DNA of 64,000 bases from Daphnia carinata (GCF_022539665.2 NC_081331.1:248001-312000); one strand, 5' to 3'. Positions 37,008-47,760 are shown, numbered from the stretch's first letter. Notes: generated from the letters alone by a model not told the origin. Numbers and translations: made by a program.

Positions 37008-39023
37008 CTACATTTTTGCTGTTTCCTTGCTTGTTTTCGAAAGAAACCATGACTTGATTTTTCGCCCAAAGTTCCTAAATTTTTTCCCCCTTTTTTTTGG
37101 TATATCACCATTTTCCGAGTCCACAGTAACCTTTTGCTGCTCTTCGAGTTCTTTTCGCTCTTTGGTGCCATTTTCTAGCTGGTCCACACGATCTTCTGCC
37201 ACTTCAAATGCATCTTGGATCCCTCCGTCAGATTTTGCCGACCGTGAGGGAAAACGAAGGTCCGCCCACTTTTTCAGTTTACTTCCCAATTTCCCAAACT
37301 TTGTTTTCTTTTTAGCTGACGCTGACGTGGCATTTTCCGCTGTAGTCTGATCTTGCTCAGCCATTGGTGTTTTGTCTACCAATTTGTTTTGTAACACTTC
37401 TTGTTCAGAGGTTTTGTCGTTTTCTAAACTTTCTCCGCGATCGGCTTCAGTACCTGGAAAATGAAGGTCCGCCCACTTTTTCAGTTTGCTTCCCAATTTC
37501 CCAAACTTTGTTTTCTTTTTAGCTGTCGCTGACGTGTCATTTTCCACTGTAATTTGATGTTGCTCAGCCACCGGTGTTTTGTCTGTCAATTCGTTTTGTA
37601 ACACATCCCGTTCAGAGGTTTTTTCGTTTTCAAAACTTTCTACAAGATCGGCTTCAGTAGCTGATGGTGACTGACAAGGAAGGTCCGTCTCTTCAGTTGT
37701 TGTAGGACCAGAGACCGTTAGTGCGGAATTCGGAAACGTAGGTGTCTCTTGGTTCGGCTCGTCTTTAGCGATGTCTAACAGAAACTCTTCAGATACGTAG
37801 AGGTAATGGATGTGATAAACCGTCCTATATCCTTCAAACTCTTCTGGTATCTCCATGTGGCTAGGTGTAGCAAGGATATGCAAATGGCCAACTGTGTCAT
37901 AGATTTCAAATATATCTGACGGTTCCAAATCTTTTTCCAGCTTAGTAGCTTCAGTCGTTTCATTCAAGTTTAGGTTTGCGTCCCATTCTTCAGAAAGCTT
38001 CATATATTTCTTGTGTTTTCTTGCAGCCCTCGCTTTCTTTGTTGGGAGATGAGCAACAATCCATTTTTTCCATTTTCTCATCAATTTCAGAAACTTGTTT
38101 TCCTTTCTCGTTTCCAAAATGCGTTTAGGAAAAGAATGGAAATTATCACAGGGAAAGTCGACCTCCTGTATTTTAGAATAACCGAATTTTGGTGGGACGT
38201 ACGAAAACATAGGATTCGAGATAAACAATTGATTTAGATATTCGATTTCTTCAGGCATGTCGCAGCAGTCTTCATACATTTTTTGCAGAAACTCTTTGAT
38301 TTGTGTTTTGTCGGTATGGACGTGGGCAACCTGTTCAAATTCTTCTGGTACTTCTGCCATCTCATCAATATCAGGTATTTGAAGAATATGAACGTGAAGA
38401 ACTTTCGGAAATTCTGGTAGCAAGGGATCACCTGTGGAAGTTGACTTGGATTCAGCAAAAACCTCTTCTGGTTTTGGAGTGCCAAACGGGTTAAGGAAAG
38501 GGACTACCTCCTTGTTTTCGCGATCCAAAACATCTGATAGTATTACTTCGTTGTCTGAGGCCGGGCTGGTTACCATAAACAAGAATTCCGAATTTTCTGA
38601 TTGAATTTCTGGGTTGTCAACATAACCGGTGAAAGTGGTCCTGGTTTCACAACGATCTTCCTCCAGTTTTGGATTGTCGAACCGATATGGGAAAGGACTT
38701 GCCTTTTCCTCGATTTTGAGATCCAAAACATCTGGTAGTATTACTTCGTTGTCTGGGGCCGGGCTGGTTTCCATAAACAAAAATGCCGAATTTTTTGACT
38801 GTATTTCTGGGTTGTCAACATAACTGGTGAAAGTGGCTCTAATTTCACAACAGTCTTCCTCCGGTATTGGACCGCCGGGTTCTTGTTTCTGGTCGGTTAC
38901 GCTGAACTCATTGCAGTGGCATTTGGAATGCAGTACAATGCTGCGCTTCTCCAAACAACGGTCACGCGTCCAAATAAAGAATCTTAAAACTGCCAAGCCT
39001 AAAACTGATAAAATTTCTTCCAT
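37008..39023 (-). CDS. orphan N-anchored, internally repeated protein (671 aa, copy 1)
   Basis: A single intact open frame of 671 residues; I do not recognise the family. The start MEEILSVLGLAVLRFFIW is preferred over an upstream in-frame ATG because copies 2 and 3 begin at the same place. Residues about 4-20 are hydrophobic and are followed by basic residues: a likely membrane anchor or signal-anchor. Internal duplications: YVDNPEIQS...DNEVILPDVLD twice (residues about 55-190); a motif H-[VL]-HIL-x-P-x(n)-PEEFE-x(n)-H-[VI]H-x(n)-EFL twice; and KKKTKFGKLGSKLKKWADL twice in the basic C-terminal part, which ends GKKFRNFGRKIKSWF. No introns. It is divergent from the zinc-knuckle gene to its right. 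Two broken copies lie at 43-46.5 kb. Function unknown. Confidence 0.75.
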   Translation of the reverse strand: MEEILSVLGLAVLRFFIWTRDRCLEKRSIVLHSKCHCNEFSVTDQKQEPGGPIPEEDCCEIRATFTSYVDNPEIQSKNSAFLFMETSPAPDNEVILPDVLDLKIEEKASPFPYRFDNPKLEEDRCETRTTFTGYVDNPEIQSENSEFLFMVTSPASDNEVILSDVLDRENKEVVPFLNPFGTPKPEEVFAESKSTSTGDPLLPEFPKVLHVHILQIPDIDEMAEVPEEFEQVAHVHTDKTQIKEFLQKMYEDCCDMPEEIEYLNQLFISNPMFSYVPPKFGYSKIQEVDFPCDNFHSFPKRILETRKENKFLKLMRKWKKWIVAHLPTKKARAARKHKKYMKLSEEWDANLNLNETTEATKLEKDLEPSDIFEIYDTVGHLHILATPSHMEIPEEFEGYRTVYHIHYLYVSEEFLLDIAKDEPNQETPTFPNSALTVSGPTTTEETDLPCQSPSATEADLVESFENEKTSERDVLQNELTDKTPVAEQHQITVENDTSATAKKKTKFGKLGSKLKKWADLHFPGTEADRGESLENDKTSEQEVLQNKLVDKTPMAEQDQTTAENATSASAKKKTKFGKLGSKLKKWADLRFPSRSAKSDGGIQDAFEVAEDRVDQLENGTKERKELEEQQKVTVDSENGDIPKKRGKKFRNFGRKIKSWFLSKTSKETAKM

Positions 39024-39749
39024 ATTGGAGCTTTTTCTTTTGTGATATTTTGCGAGTGTATTCCTGGCTGAATTTGGACGCCAGCTTATAGAATACAAGT
39101 GCTGATGGCTCGGTAGCAAACCACTCTTTTTCCAAAAATGCTGTTTTGCAAAAGTAAAACTTTAACTTTTTGTTACATGTCGAATCGTTACCCTTATTTC
39201 ACACATATTTCAAGTACAAAAAACATGTTAAATTGTTGTTTTAATTAATTTTCTTGACGTTTACGATGTCGAGTCGAGCAGGAGGTTTCGTCGATTTGCT
39301 GTAGGAAGTAGCCATAGCGCTTTCCCGAATGGTTCACGCTATTATGCCTTTAGTGGTATGATAGTTGCTTCCTTAATACTCGTGATTGTAAGTTTTGATT
39401 CATTATTTCCTTCACATTGGATTCGATAAATGCATGTTTATAAAAAAAACTTGCTTTTCGTGTTATATCGTATGTTTACACCTCTTTTTAAATATATATA
39501 AAAGTTCAATTTTTAACAAGTGGCAATGTTGGCATATTCAACATGACTTTTGTCGTCTGCTTGTTGCAAAAGTTTTTCATGAACTGTACTTGTTTCCTTA
39601 TTGCCACGTGAATTCCTCCTTTCATACTGGAAAAGTTTCATCGTTATAATGCCAATTGATATTCAATGAATAAATAAGTGAATGCATTAATTATTACAAG
39701 AGCAACCAACAAAGTTACTACGAAGCTTTTGTGTCCGGGTACTATTATA

Positions 39750-41327
39750 TCGTTGGAATTTTTGGTTCGATGGAAATGGAAATGAACGGAGCAAATTTCA
39801 GTATGTCTCTAGTTCTATTATCATAGTATAGATGAATTAGATTCAGAAGCTCTAGAAGATTTAGAAATTGCTTCGTATGGGATGCTTCACCATGCAGCGA
39901 ATGAAGAAGAATGTTGCCTTAATCCCTCGAATTACACAAACAATTTTTTACATATAGAAGCTGCTGTGTCTGATGATGGAGTAACCATGCCAAATCTAAG
40001 GCAGGTCACAGTAGTCCAGAGAGTAAAAATGAAGAGCATTCAAAGTCTGCCAATTTTGTATGTATTCCACCAGTAAGTTTACTATCCAATATAGGTTTTG
40101 AACAATCAAAAAAGCATTTAGAATGCATGGAGCAAACAAAAGTGACAAATCCCAAAAAACACAAGATTTCTTAAGGAATATAAATCCTAAATAACAACCT
40201 TTAACTTCCTTTAAGAAAAGAAATTCCTTTTCTCAAAGGTTGATAATAGAAGGAAGCTGTAGGCCAAGTCAGCTGACAAGAAAATCTTTTGAGGTCATTA
40301 CTCTTTTGGATGACGAAGATTCAATGTGCCTCCATCGACAAATCTTCCAAACAGAATGACAAAAAGAGTTCTACCTTTACCATCAGGAATTGAAAGGGGA
40401 CCCAAGTTGCTTCAATCTCCTTACTGGTTGGTTCCAGTGCATCATCAACTGAAGGCAGTGAATCTGACAGTTCTGTTACAGTGCTTAACCCCCTTCCAGG
40501 CCCTTCATGTATGTATGTGGATTCATGCCCAGATTTATCACCAAACTCAGCAACAGATTCATCTGACTCTGAAATTGAAGTCATGAAACTACCCTAAATT
40601 GGCTATGATAAAGTTGATATTAAGTTGAATGTCAGTCAACCTAATATTGGAAGCACTCTAGCCACTTGCATCAATTCTTCTAGCTCTGGTTTGAATTGGC
40701 AAAAGTATTCTAGTGAAAAATGGACATCAGGAATGATAAATTTCTATGATAGCGATGGATCTGATAGAGATTTGGAAGCAATCTTAAAATCTCTTCCGAA
40801 AAACGTCAAGTGGCATTTGGATATCGAAGATTGTCGTGGAAGCGATTTACAGAGAAACCGTTATTTTGGAAAGAGTGCCAAAATGCAGTGCACTAACTGT
40901 AGCCAGTGGGATCATCTGACTAAGGACTGCACAGATCCTAGGAAAATCATTAGTTGGGGTATATGCGGATTGCTTGGACACAAGCAATTTGCATGTCCAA
41001 ATAAAGTTTGTTTGGGTGTAAGTCATGCAATTTCCCAGTACTTCAAAGTCTGCTTTGTAATTATTGATTTATTTTGCATCACAGTGCGGCCGGCCAAACA
41101 AAATTCTTGTTGAGTGCTGTCCTGAATGTCGTCGAGAGCAAAATATTATTTGTATGATCTGCCGTTCTAAGCATGTCACTCAGCGCTGTCCCGATCTGTG
41201 GAGGCTGTCGTCAATCTGTCTGTCAAGCACAAAAGAAAACGAATCCAATGCAGATAATGACGTGTATCGTGTCGTCTACCTGTTGATCCGTATGAACTGT
41301 CAGTCAGGTTGTTCACATGCTTCTTAA
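39750..41327 (+). pseudogene. ZCCHC7/Air-like zinc-knuckle gene, copy 1 (probably damaged at 5' end)
   Basis: The best-preserved part is 40625-41018, encoding GMINFYDSDGSDRDLEAILK then the knuckle CTNCSQWDHLTKDC (C-x2-C-x4-H-x4-C) and CGLLGHKQFACP. It is joined across a 67-bp intron (GTAAGT at about 41019, CACAG at about 41085) to CGRPNKILVECCPEC and CMICRSKHVTQRCPDLWR. Knuckle order and spacing resemble ZCCHC7, the RNA-binding subunit of the TRAMP exosome-adaptor complex (family knowledge). The second knuckle lacks its first Cys and the last is one residue short. Upstream, the acidic part (LEDLEIASYGMLHHAANEEE at about 39860) is interrupted by stops near 39825-39835. No intact full-length frame is visible, so this copy may be non-functional or have an unresolved exon structure. 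Confidence 0.55.
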
Positions 41328-41648
41328 AATTTCTGCGTCATCTTAAAAAAAGTGCGCGATGCAGCAGAAATTTTTGGTGCATTGCCAAAACGGTTGATTT
41401 AATGAAAGTAAATACAATTTTCTGTCATTTCCTTCGCTTTTTTTCATTTTATTAAGCCCAATGTCAAAATAGGCAGGCAGATACTTGCTCCAGCGTTTTT
41501 TGGGACCATCGTGGACTAGGTGACGACGACCTACAATAATTTTAAAAGAACGGATACTGAAAAGTCTCATACAGTACTTCACGACGTATACCTGTGCAGT
41601 TGCAGCAGAACAACTGATGGCTAGGTTTTAAAATGTTTCCTGTGTTAT

Positions 41649-42520
41649 TTGGTTCTTCAGATTGACTTCATTTCAGAGTCCGATGAATCTGTTTTTGAGT
41701 TTGGTGATAAATCTGGGGATGAATCCACATACATACATGAAGGGCCTGGAAGGGGGTTAAGCACTGTAACAGAACTGTCAGATTCACTGCCTTCAGCTGA
41801 TGATGCACTGGAATCAACAGGTAAGGAGATTGAAGCAACTTGCGGTCCGCTTTCAATGCCTGACGGTAACGGTAACACTCTTTTAGTGTCATTCTGTTTG
41901 TAAGGTTTGCCGATGGAGGCATATTTTGACTCAATAAATCAGTAATGAGCTCAAAAGGTTTTCTTTTCAATTGACTTGGCCTATAGCTTTCTTCTATTAT
42001 CAACCTTTGAGAAAAGGAATTTCTTTTCTTAAAGGAAGTTAAAGGTTGTTATTTAGGATTTATATTCCATAAGAAATCTTGTGTTTTATTTTGGCTTGTC
42101 ACTTTTGTTTGCTCCATGCATTCTAAATGCTTTTTGATTGTACAAAACTTATATTGGATAGCAAACTTACTGGTGGAATACATATAAAATTGGCTGGCTT
42201 TGACTGCTCTTCATTTTGACTTTTGGACTACTGTGGCCTGCTTTGGATTTGGCATGGTTACTCCATCATCAGACACAGCAGCTTCTGTATGTAAAGAATT
42301 GTTTGTGTAATTTGTGGGATTAAGGCAACATTCCCTCATTTGATGCATGGTGAAGCATCCCATACAAAGCAATTTCTAAATCTTCTAGAGCTTCTGAATC
42401 TAATTCATATATACTATGATAATATGAAGACATACTGAAATTTGCTCAGTTCATTTCCATTTGCATCGAACCCAAAATTCCAACGATGTAATAGTACCTG
42501 GACACAAAAGCTTCTTAGTA
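41649..42520 (-). pseudogene. zinc-knuckle gene, copy 2 fragment (inverted, without knuckles)
   Basis: Read on the minus strand, 42480-41657 matches the 5' and middle part of copy 1 (compare 40320-40590 plus). The 41878-41657 stretch reads LPLPSGIESGPQVASISLPV then an acidic Ser/Asp-rich sequence, open to the palindrome spacer. The knuckle-coding part is absent. Opposite-strand reading is also open (SESDESVFEFGDKSGDEST), a consequence of base composition. This is the left arm of the inverted duplication. Confidence 0.6.
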
Positions 42521-42995
42521 ACTTTGTTGGTTGCTCTTGTAATAATTAATGGACTCACTTATTTATTTATTGAATATCAATTGGCATCATAACGATGAAA
42601 CTTTTCCAGCATGAAAGGAGGAATTCACGTGGCAATAAGGAAACAAGTACAGTACAGTACATGAAAACTTTTGCAACAAGCAGCCGACAAAAATCATGTT
42701 GAATATGCCAACATTGCCACTTGGTAAAAATTGAACTTTTATATATATTTAAAAAGAGGTGTAAACATACGATATAATAGGAATAGCAAGTTTTTTTTTA
42801 AACATGCATTTATTGAATTCAATGTGAACGAAATAAAAATGAATCAAAATGTACAGTAACGAGTATTAAAGAAGAAACTATCATACCACTAAAGGCATAA
42901 TAGCATGAACCATTCGAATTTCGCATTCTATAAGCTGGCGTCCAAATTCAGCCAGGAATACACTCGCAAAATATCACAAGAGAAAAAGCTCCAAT

Positions 42996-44814
42996 ATGGA
43001 AGAAATTTTATCAGTTTTAGGCTTGACAGTTTTAAGCTTCTTTATTTGGACGTGTGATCGTTGTTTGGAGAAGCGCAGCATTGTACTGCATTCCAAATGC
43101 CAATGCAATGAGTTCAGCGTAACCGACCAGAAACAAGAACCCAGCGGTCCAAAACCGGGAGGAAGACTGTTGCGAAATTAGAGCCACTTTCACCAGTTAT
43201 GTTGACAACCCAGAAATCCAGTAAAAAATTCGGCATTTTTGTTTATGGAAACCAGCCCGGCACCAGACAACGAAGTAATGCTACCAGATGTTTTGATTGT
43301 CAAAATCGAGGAATAGGCAGTTCCTTTCCCAGATCGGTTCGACAATCCAAACTGGAAGAAGATCGTTGTAAAACCAGGACCAGTTTCACCAGTTATGTTG
43401 ACAACCCAGAAATCCAATCAAAAATTCGGAATTCTTGTTTATGGTAACCAGCCCGGCCTCAGACAACGAAGTAATACTACCAGATGTTTTGGATCTCGAA
43501 AACAAGGAGGTAGTCCCTTTCCTTAACCCGTTTGGCACTCCAAAACCAGAAGTGGTTTTTGCTGAATCCAAGTCAACTTCCACAGGTGATCCCATGCTAC
43601 CAGAATTTCCGAAAGTTCTTCACGTTCATATTCTTAAAATACCTGATATTGATGAGATGCCAGAAGTGCCATCAGAATTTGAAGAAGTTATCCACGTCCA
43701 TACCGACAAAACACAAAACAAAGAGTTTCTGCTAAAAATGTATGAAGACAGCTGTAACATGCCTGACGAAAACGAATATCTAAATCAATTATTTATCTCG
43801 AATCCTATGTTTTCGTACGTCCCACCAATATTCGGTTCTTCTAAAGTACAGGTCAACTATTCTGTAGCAACTGTTGATTTTGTGGTCTGCATTTCAAGTG
43901 CTGCCATCTCTTGTGAAATTCTGTAACTATGTTTGTCTTTCATCATTGTTACGCTTCCACCCCTAGAGTTCAGGTCGAACCTTAGTCGACTTATGGCCTC
44001 TCTTTCATTTAGACTGGGAGTCGGGATTTGGCCAGATGTCCGATAGAACGCTAAGAGGGGGCTCTGCTGTTGCTGGCCTCCCTCGCGTAAGTCGTTTGAG
44101 AAGGAGGTCTGCTTTACTGCTGGCTTCCCTTCGCGATTGTTGTTAATAGTATATGTGTATGTATTTTATATGTCTTTTTTGTATTTTCCCTGTGCAATTG
44201 TTGGTATAAATGGAAGAAACTGTAACAATTCTTGTGATGATTTATATTCATTGCCTAATCGTATTGAGGAAAAGTAAGGAAAACAAGTTTGTGAAATTGA
44301 TGAGAAAATGGAAAAAATGGATTGTTTCTTATCTCCCAACAAGAAAAGGTAGGGCTGCAGGAAAACGCAGGAAATTTACGAAGCTTTCTGAAAAATGGGA
44401 CGCAAAACTAAACTTGAGTGAAGCGACTGAAGCTTCTAAGCTGGAAAAAGATTTGGAACCGTCAGAAGTATTTGAAATCTATGACACAGTTGGCCATATG
44501 CATATCCTCGCTACACCTAGTCACATGGAGATACCAGAAGAGTTTGAAGGATATAGGACAGTTTTTCACATCCATTACCTCTACGTATCTGAAGAGTTTC
44601 TGTTAGCCATCGCTAAAGACGAGCCGAACCAAGAGACACCTACGTTTCCGAATTCCGCACTAACGGTCTCTGGTCCTACAACAACTGAGGAGACGGACCT
44701 TCCTTGTCAGTCACCATCAGCTGCTGAAGCCGATCTTGTAGAAAGTTTTGAAAACGAAAAAACTTCAAAACGAGATGTGTTACATAACAAATTGACAGAC
44801 AAAAGGACTGACAA
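42996..44814 (+). pseudogene. orphan gene, copy 2 (broken)
   Basis: Begins MEEILSVLGLTVLSFFIWTC as in copy 1, but the frame breaks near 43160 and again before 43435; the middle part is open at 43435-43862 (ASDNEVILPDVLDLENKEVV, HVHILKIPDIDEMPEVPSEF). A solo LTR then interrupts it at 43863-44227. The frame resumes at about 44232 (KENKFVKLMRKWKKWIVSYL, VGHMHILATPSHMEIPEEFE) and ends abruptly at the junction with copy 3 near 44814, losing the C-terminal KKKTKFGKLG repeats of copy 1. Not expected to give the full protein. Confidence 0.8.
43863..44227. mobile_element. solo LTR (365 bp) inside orphan gene copy 2
   Basis: The element starts TGTAGCAACTGTTGATTTTG and ends GGAAGAAACTGTAACA (TG...CA), with a 4-bp target duplication ATTC on each side (43859-43862 and 44228-44231). 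The host frame lines up on either side when compared with copy 1. No gag/pol is present, so it is a solo LTR left by recombination. A 4-bp duplication suits several LTR superfamilies; the class is not assigned. Confidence 0.82.
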
Positions 44815-46528
44815 GGAAGGCCCGTCACTTCAGTTATTATAGAACCACAGTCTGTTGGTGCGGAATTCGGAAACGTAGGTGTCTCTTGGTTCGGCTCGTC
44901 TTTAGCGATGTCTAACAGAAAGTCTTTAGATACGTAGAGGTAATGGATGTGACATACTGTCCTATATCCTTCAAACTTTTCTGGTGTCTCCATGTGACTA
45001 GGTGTAGCGATATGCATATGGCCAACTGTGTCGTAGATTTCAAATACATCTGACGGTTCCAAATCTTTTTCCAGCTTAGAAGCTTCAGTCGTTTCACTCA
45101 AGTTTAGGTTTGCGTCCCATTCTTCAGAAAGCTTCGTAAATTTCCTGCGTTTTCTTGCAGCCCTACCTTTCCTTGTTGGGAAATAAGCAACAATCAATTT
45201 TTTCCATTTTCTCATCAATTTCACAAACTTGTTTTCCTTACTCTTTTCCTCAATGCGTTTAGGCAATGAATATAAATCATCACAAGAATTGTTACAGTTT
45301 CTTCCATTTATACCAACAATTGAACAGGAAAAATACAACAAAGACATAATAAATACATACACATATACTATTTACAACACTCGCGAAGGGAAGCCAGCAC
45401 TAGCAGTAAAGCAGCGCTCCTTCTCAAAGGACATACGCGATGGAGGCCGGCAACAGCAGAGCCCCTCATAGCGTCCTATCGGACATCGGGCCAAATCCCG
45501 ACTCCAAATCTAAATGAAAGAAAGGCCATAAGTCGACTGAGGTTCGACCTGAACTCTAGGGGAGGAAGCGTAACAATGATGACAGACAAACGTGGATATA
45601 GATTTTCACAAGAGATGGCAGCACTTGAAATGCAGACCACAAAGTAAACAGTTGCTACAGAATAGTTGACCTGTACTTTAGGAGAACCGAATTTTGGTAA
45701 GACGTTCGAAAACATAGGATTCGAGATAAATAATTGATTTAGATATTCGTTTTCGTCAGGCATGTTTACAGCTGTCTTCATACATTTTTAGCAGAAACTC
45801 TTTGTTTTGTGTTTTGTCGGTATGGACGTGGATAACTTGTTCAAATTCTGATGGCAATTCTGGCATCTCAGCAATATCAGGTATTTTAAGAATATGAAAC
45901 GTGGAGAACTTTCGGAAATTCTGGTACCAAGGAATCACCTGAGGAAGTTGACATGGATTCAGCAAAAACCTCTTCTGGTTTTGGAGTGCCAAACGGGTTA
46001 AGGAAAGGGACTACCTTCTTGTTTTCGAGATCCAAAACATCTGGTAGTATTACTTCGTTGTCTGAGGCCGGGCTGGCTACCATAAACAAGAATTCCGAAT
46101 TTTCTGATTGGATTTCTGGGTTGTCAACATAACTGGTGAAACTGGTCCTGGTTTCACAACGATCTTCCTCCAGTTTGGATTCTCGAACCGATCTGGGAAA
46201 GGAACTGCCTTTTTCTCGATTTTGAGATCCAAAACATCTGGTAGTATTACTTCGTTGTCTGGACCCGGGCTGGTTTCCATAAACAAAAATGCCGAATTTT
46301 TTTACTGGATTTCTGGGTTGTCAACATAACTGGTGAAAGTGGCTCTAATTTCACAACAGTCTTCCTCCGGTATTGGACGCCGGGTTCTTGTTTCTGGTCG
46401 GTTACGCTGAACTCATTGCAGTGGCATTTGGAATGCAGTACAATGCTGCGCTTCTCCAAACAACGGTCACACGTCCAATTAAAGAAGCTTAAAACTGTAA
46501 AGCCTAAAACTGATAAAATTTCTTCCAT
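44815..46528 (-). pseudogene. orphan gene, copy 3 (broken)
   Basis: Begins MEEILSVLGFTVLSFFNWTC at 46528, loses frame near 46370 and shows further frame changes near 46170 and 45890-45900. Preserved blocks include PASDNEVILPDVLDLENKKV, DIAEMPELPSEFEQVIHVHT, KENKFVKLMRKWKKLIVAYF and HMETPEKFEGYRTVCHIHYL. It is split by the solo LTR at 45293-45659 and truncated at the zero-spacer junction with copy 2. The open frame crossing the junction into copy 2 antisense is not a gene. Confidence 0.8.
45293..45659. mobile_element. solo LTR (367 bp) inside orphan gene copy 3
   Basis: Reverse-complement counterpart of the LTR in copy 2: ends TGTTACAG and GTTGCTACA on the plus strand, with the target duplication GAAT (reverse complement of ATTC) at 45289-45292 and 45660-45663. 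The same insertion point and the same duplication show one insertion event, copied with the gene. Confidence 0.82.
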
Positions 46529-46999
46529 ATTGGAGCTTTTTCTTTTGTGATATTTTGCGAGTGTATTCCTGGCTGAATTTGGACGCCAGCTTATAGAATG
46601 CGAAATGCGAATGGTTCACGCTATTATGCCTTTAGTGGTACGATAGTTGCTTCTTTTAATACTTGTTACTGTAAATTTTGATTCATTTTTATTTCCTTCA
46701 CATTGAATTCAATAAATGCATGTTTAAAAAAAAACTTGCTTTTCCTATTATATCGTATGTTTACACCTCTTTTTAAATATATATGAAAGTTCAATTTTTA
46801 CCAAGTGGCAATGTTGGCATATTCAACATGATTTTTGTCGGCTGCTTGTTGCAAAAGTTTTTCATGTACTGTACTGTACTTGTTTCCTTATTGCCACGTG
46901 AATTCCTCCTTTCATACTGGAAAAGTTTCATCGTTATGATGCCAATTGATATTCAATAAATATATAAGTGAGTCCATTAATTATTACAAGAGCAACCAA

Positions 47000-47760
47000 C
47001 AAAGTTACTAAGAAGCCTTTGTGTCCAGGTACTATTGCATCGTTGGAATTTTGGGTTCGATGCAAATGGAAATGAACGGAGCAAATTTTAGTATGGTTTC
47101 GGATTATCATAGTTTAGATGAAAAAAGTTCAGTAGCTCTAGAAGATTTGGAAATTGCTTTGTATGGGATGCTTCCCCATGCATCAAATGAAGAAGAATGT
47201 TGCCTTAGACCCCAGAAATGATAAAGTTCTATGATAGCGATGGGTCTGATAGAGATTTGGAAGCAATCTTAAAATCTCTTCCGAAGAACATCAAGTGGCA
47301 TTGGGATATCGAAGATTGTCGTGGAAGCGATTTACAGAGAAATCGTTATTTTGCAATGAGTGCCAAAAATGCAATGCACTAACTGTAGCCAGTGGGATCA
47401 TCTCACTAAGGACTGCAAAGATCCTAAGAAAATCATTGGGGGTATCTGCGGATGGCTTGGACACAAGCAATTTGCATGTCCAAATAAAGTGTGTTTGGGT
47501 GTAAGTCATGCAATTTCCCAATACTTCAACGTCTGCTTTGTAATTATTGATTTATTTTTATTACAGTGTGGCCAGCCAAGCAAAATTCTTGTTGAGTGCT
47601 GTCCTGAAAGTTGTCGAGAGCAACATATTATTTGTATGATCTGTCGTTCTAAGCATGTCACTCAGCGCTGTCCCGATCGGTGGAGGCCGTCGTCAATCTG
47701 CACGCGAACACGTCGTTATCTGCATTGGATTCGTTTTCTTTTATGCTTGACAGATAGATA
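47000..47760 (+). pseudogene. zinc-knuckle gene, copy 3 (frameshifted, shortened)
   Basis: The 5' part reads MEMNGANFSMVSDYHSLDEK and LEDLEIALYGMLPHASNEEE (47050-47210). A deletion relative to copy 1 then joins this directly to the YDSDGSDRDLEAILKSLPKN block (about 47232). An extra A in the run at 47363-47369 shifts frame before CTNCSQWDHLTKDC. The knuckle part (47375-47760) reads open through the former intron (GTAAGT near 47501, TTACAG near 47567), with CGQPSKILVECCPESC and CMICRSKHVTQRCPDRWR. The combination of deletion and frameshift makes a normal product unlikely. Confidence 0.65.

Larger units (their letters stand above)
37008..47760. repeat. three alternating copies of a two-gene unit forming nested large inverted repeats
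   Basis: Unit copy 1 runs 37.0-41.3 kb (orphan gene -, zinc-knuckle gene +). Copy 2 is inverted at 44.81-41.65 kb, and copy 3 has the copy 1 orientation at 44.82-47.76 kb. Copies 1 and 2 form arms of about 3 kb or more around a spacer at about 40.59-41.65 kb. Copies 2 and 3 meet with no spacer at about 44814/44815: copy 2 ends in TTGACAGACAAAA and copy 3 starts with GGACTGACAAGG. The shared intergenic part includes the AAATATATATAAAAGTTCAA-like block at 39.49, 42.74 (inverted) and 46.78 kb. Copies 2 and 3 share a solo LTR and lack about 230 bp present in copy 1 (39.09-39.32 kb), so they are sisters. Confidence 0.88.

Noticed and set aside
40321..40584. Minus-strand frame SESDESVAEFGDKSGHEST and its inverted twin at 41649-41903
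   Set aside because: It is antisense to the zinc-knuckle gene; both strands are open because of Ser/Asp-rich codons. The sense reading has better continuity with the knuckle exons, though I cannot fully exclude the antisense frame.
43435..43926. Intact small gene of 163 codons
   Set aside because: It is a middle fragment of orphan gene copy 2; the last 20 or so codons are read from the solo LTR.
43947..44227. Alternative LTR boundary starting at TGTTACG with 6-bp inverted ends
   Set aside because: Flanks give no target duplication, whereas the boundary at 43863 gives ATTC on both sides and restores the host frame.
44676..45362. 228-codon minus-strand frame spanning 44815
   Set aside because: It crosses the zero-spacer palindrome junction, so its end is antisense of copy 2; not a natural gene.
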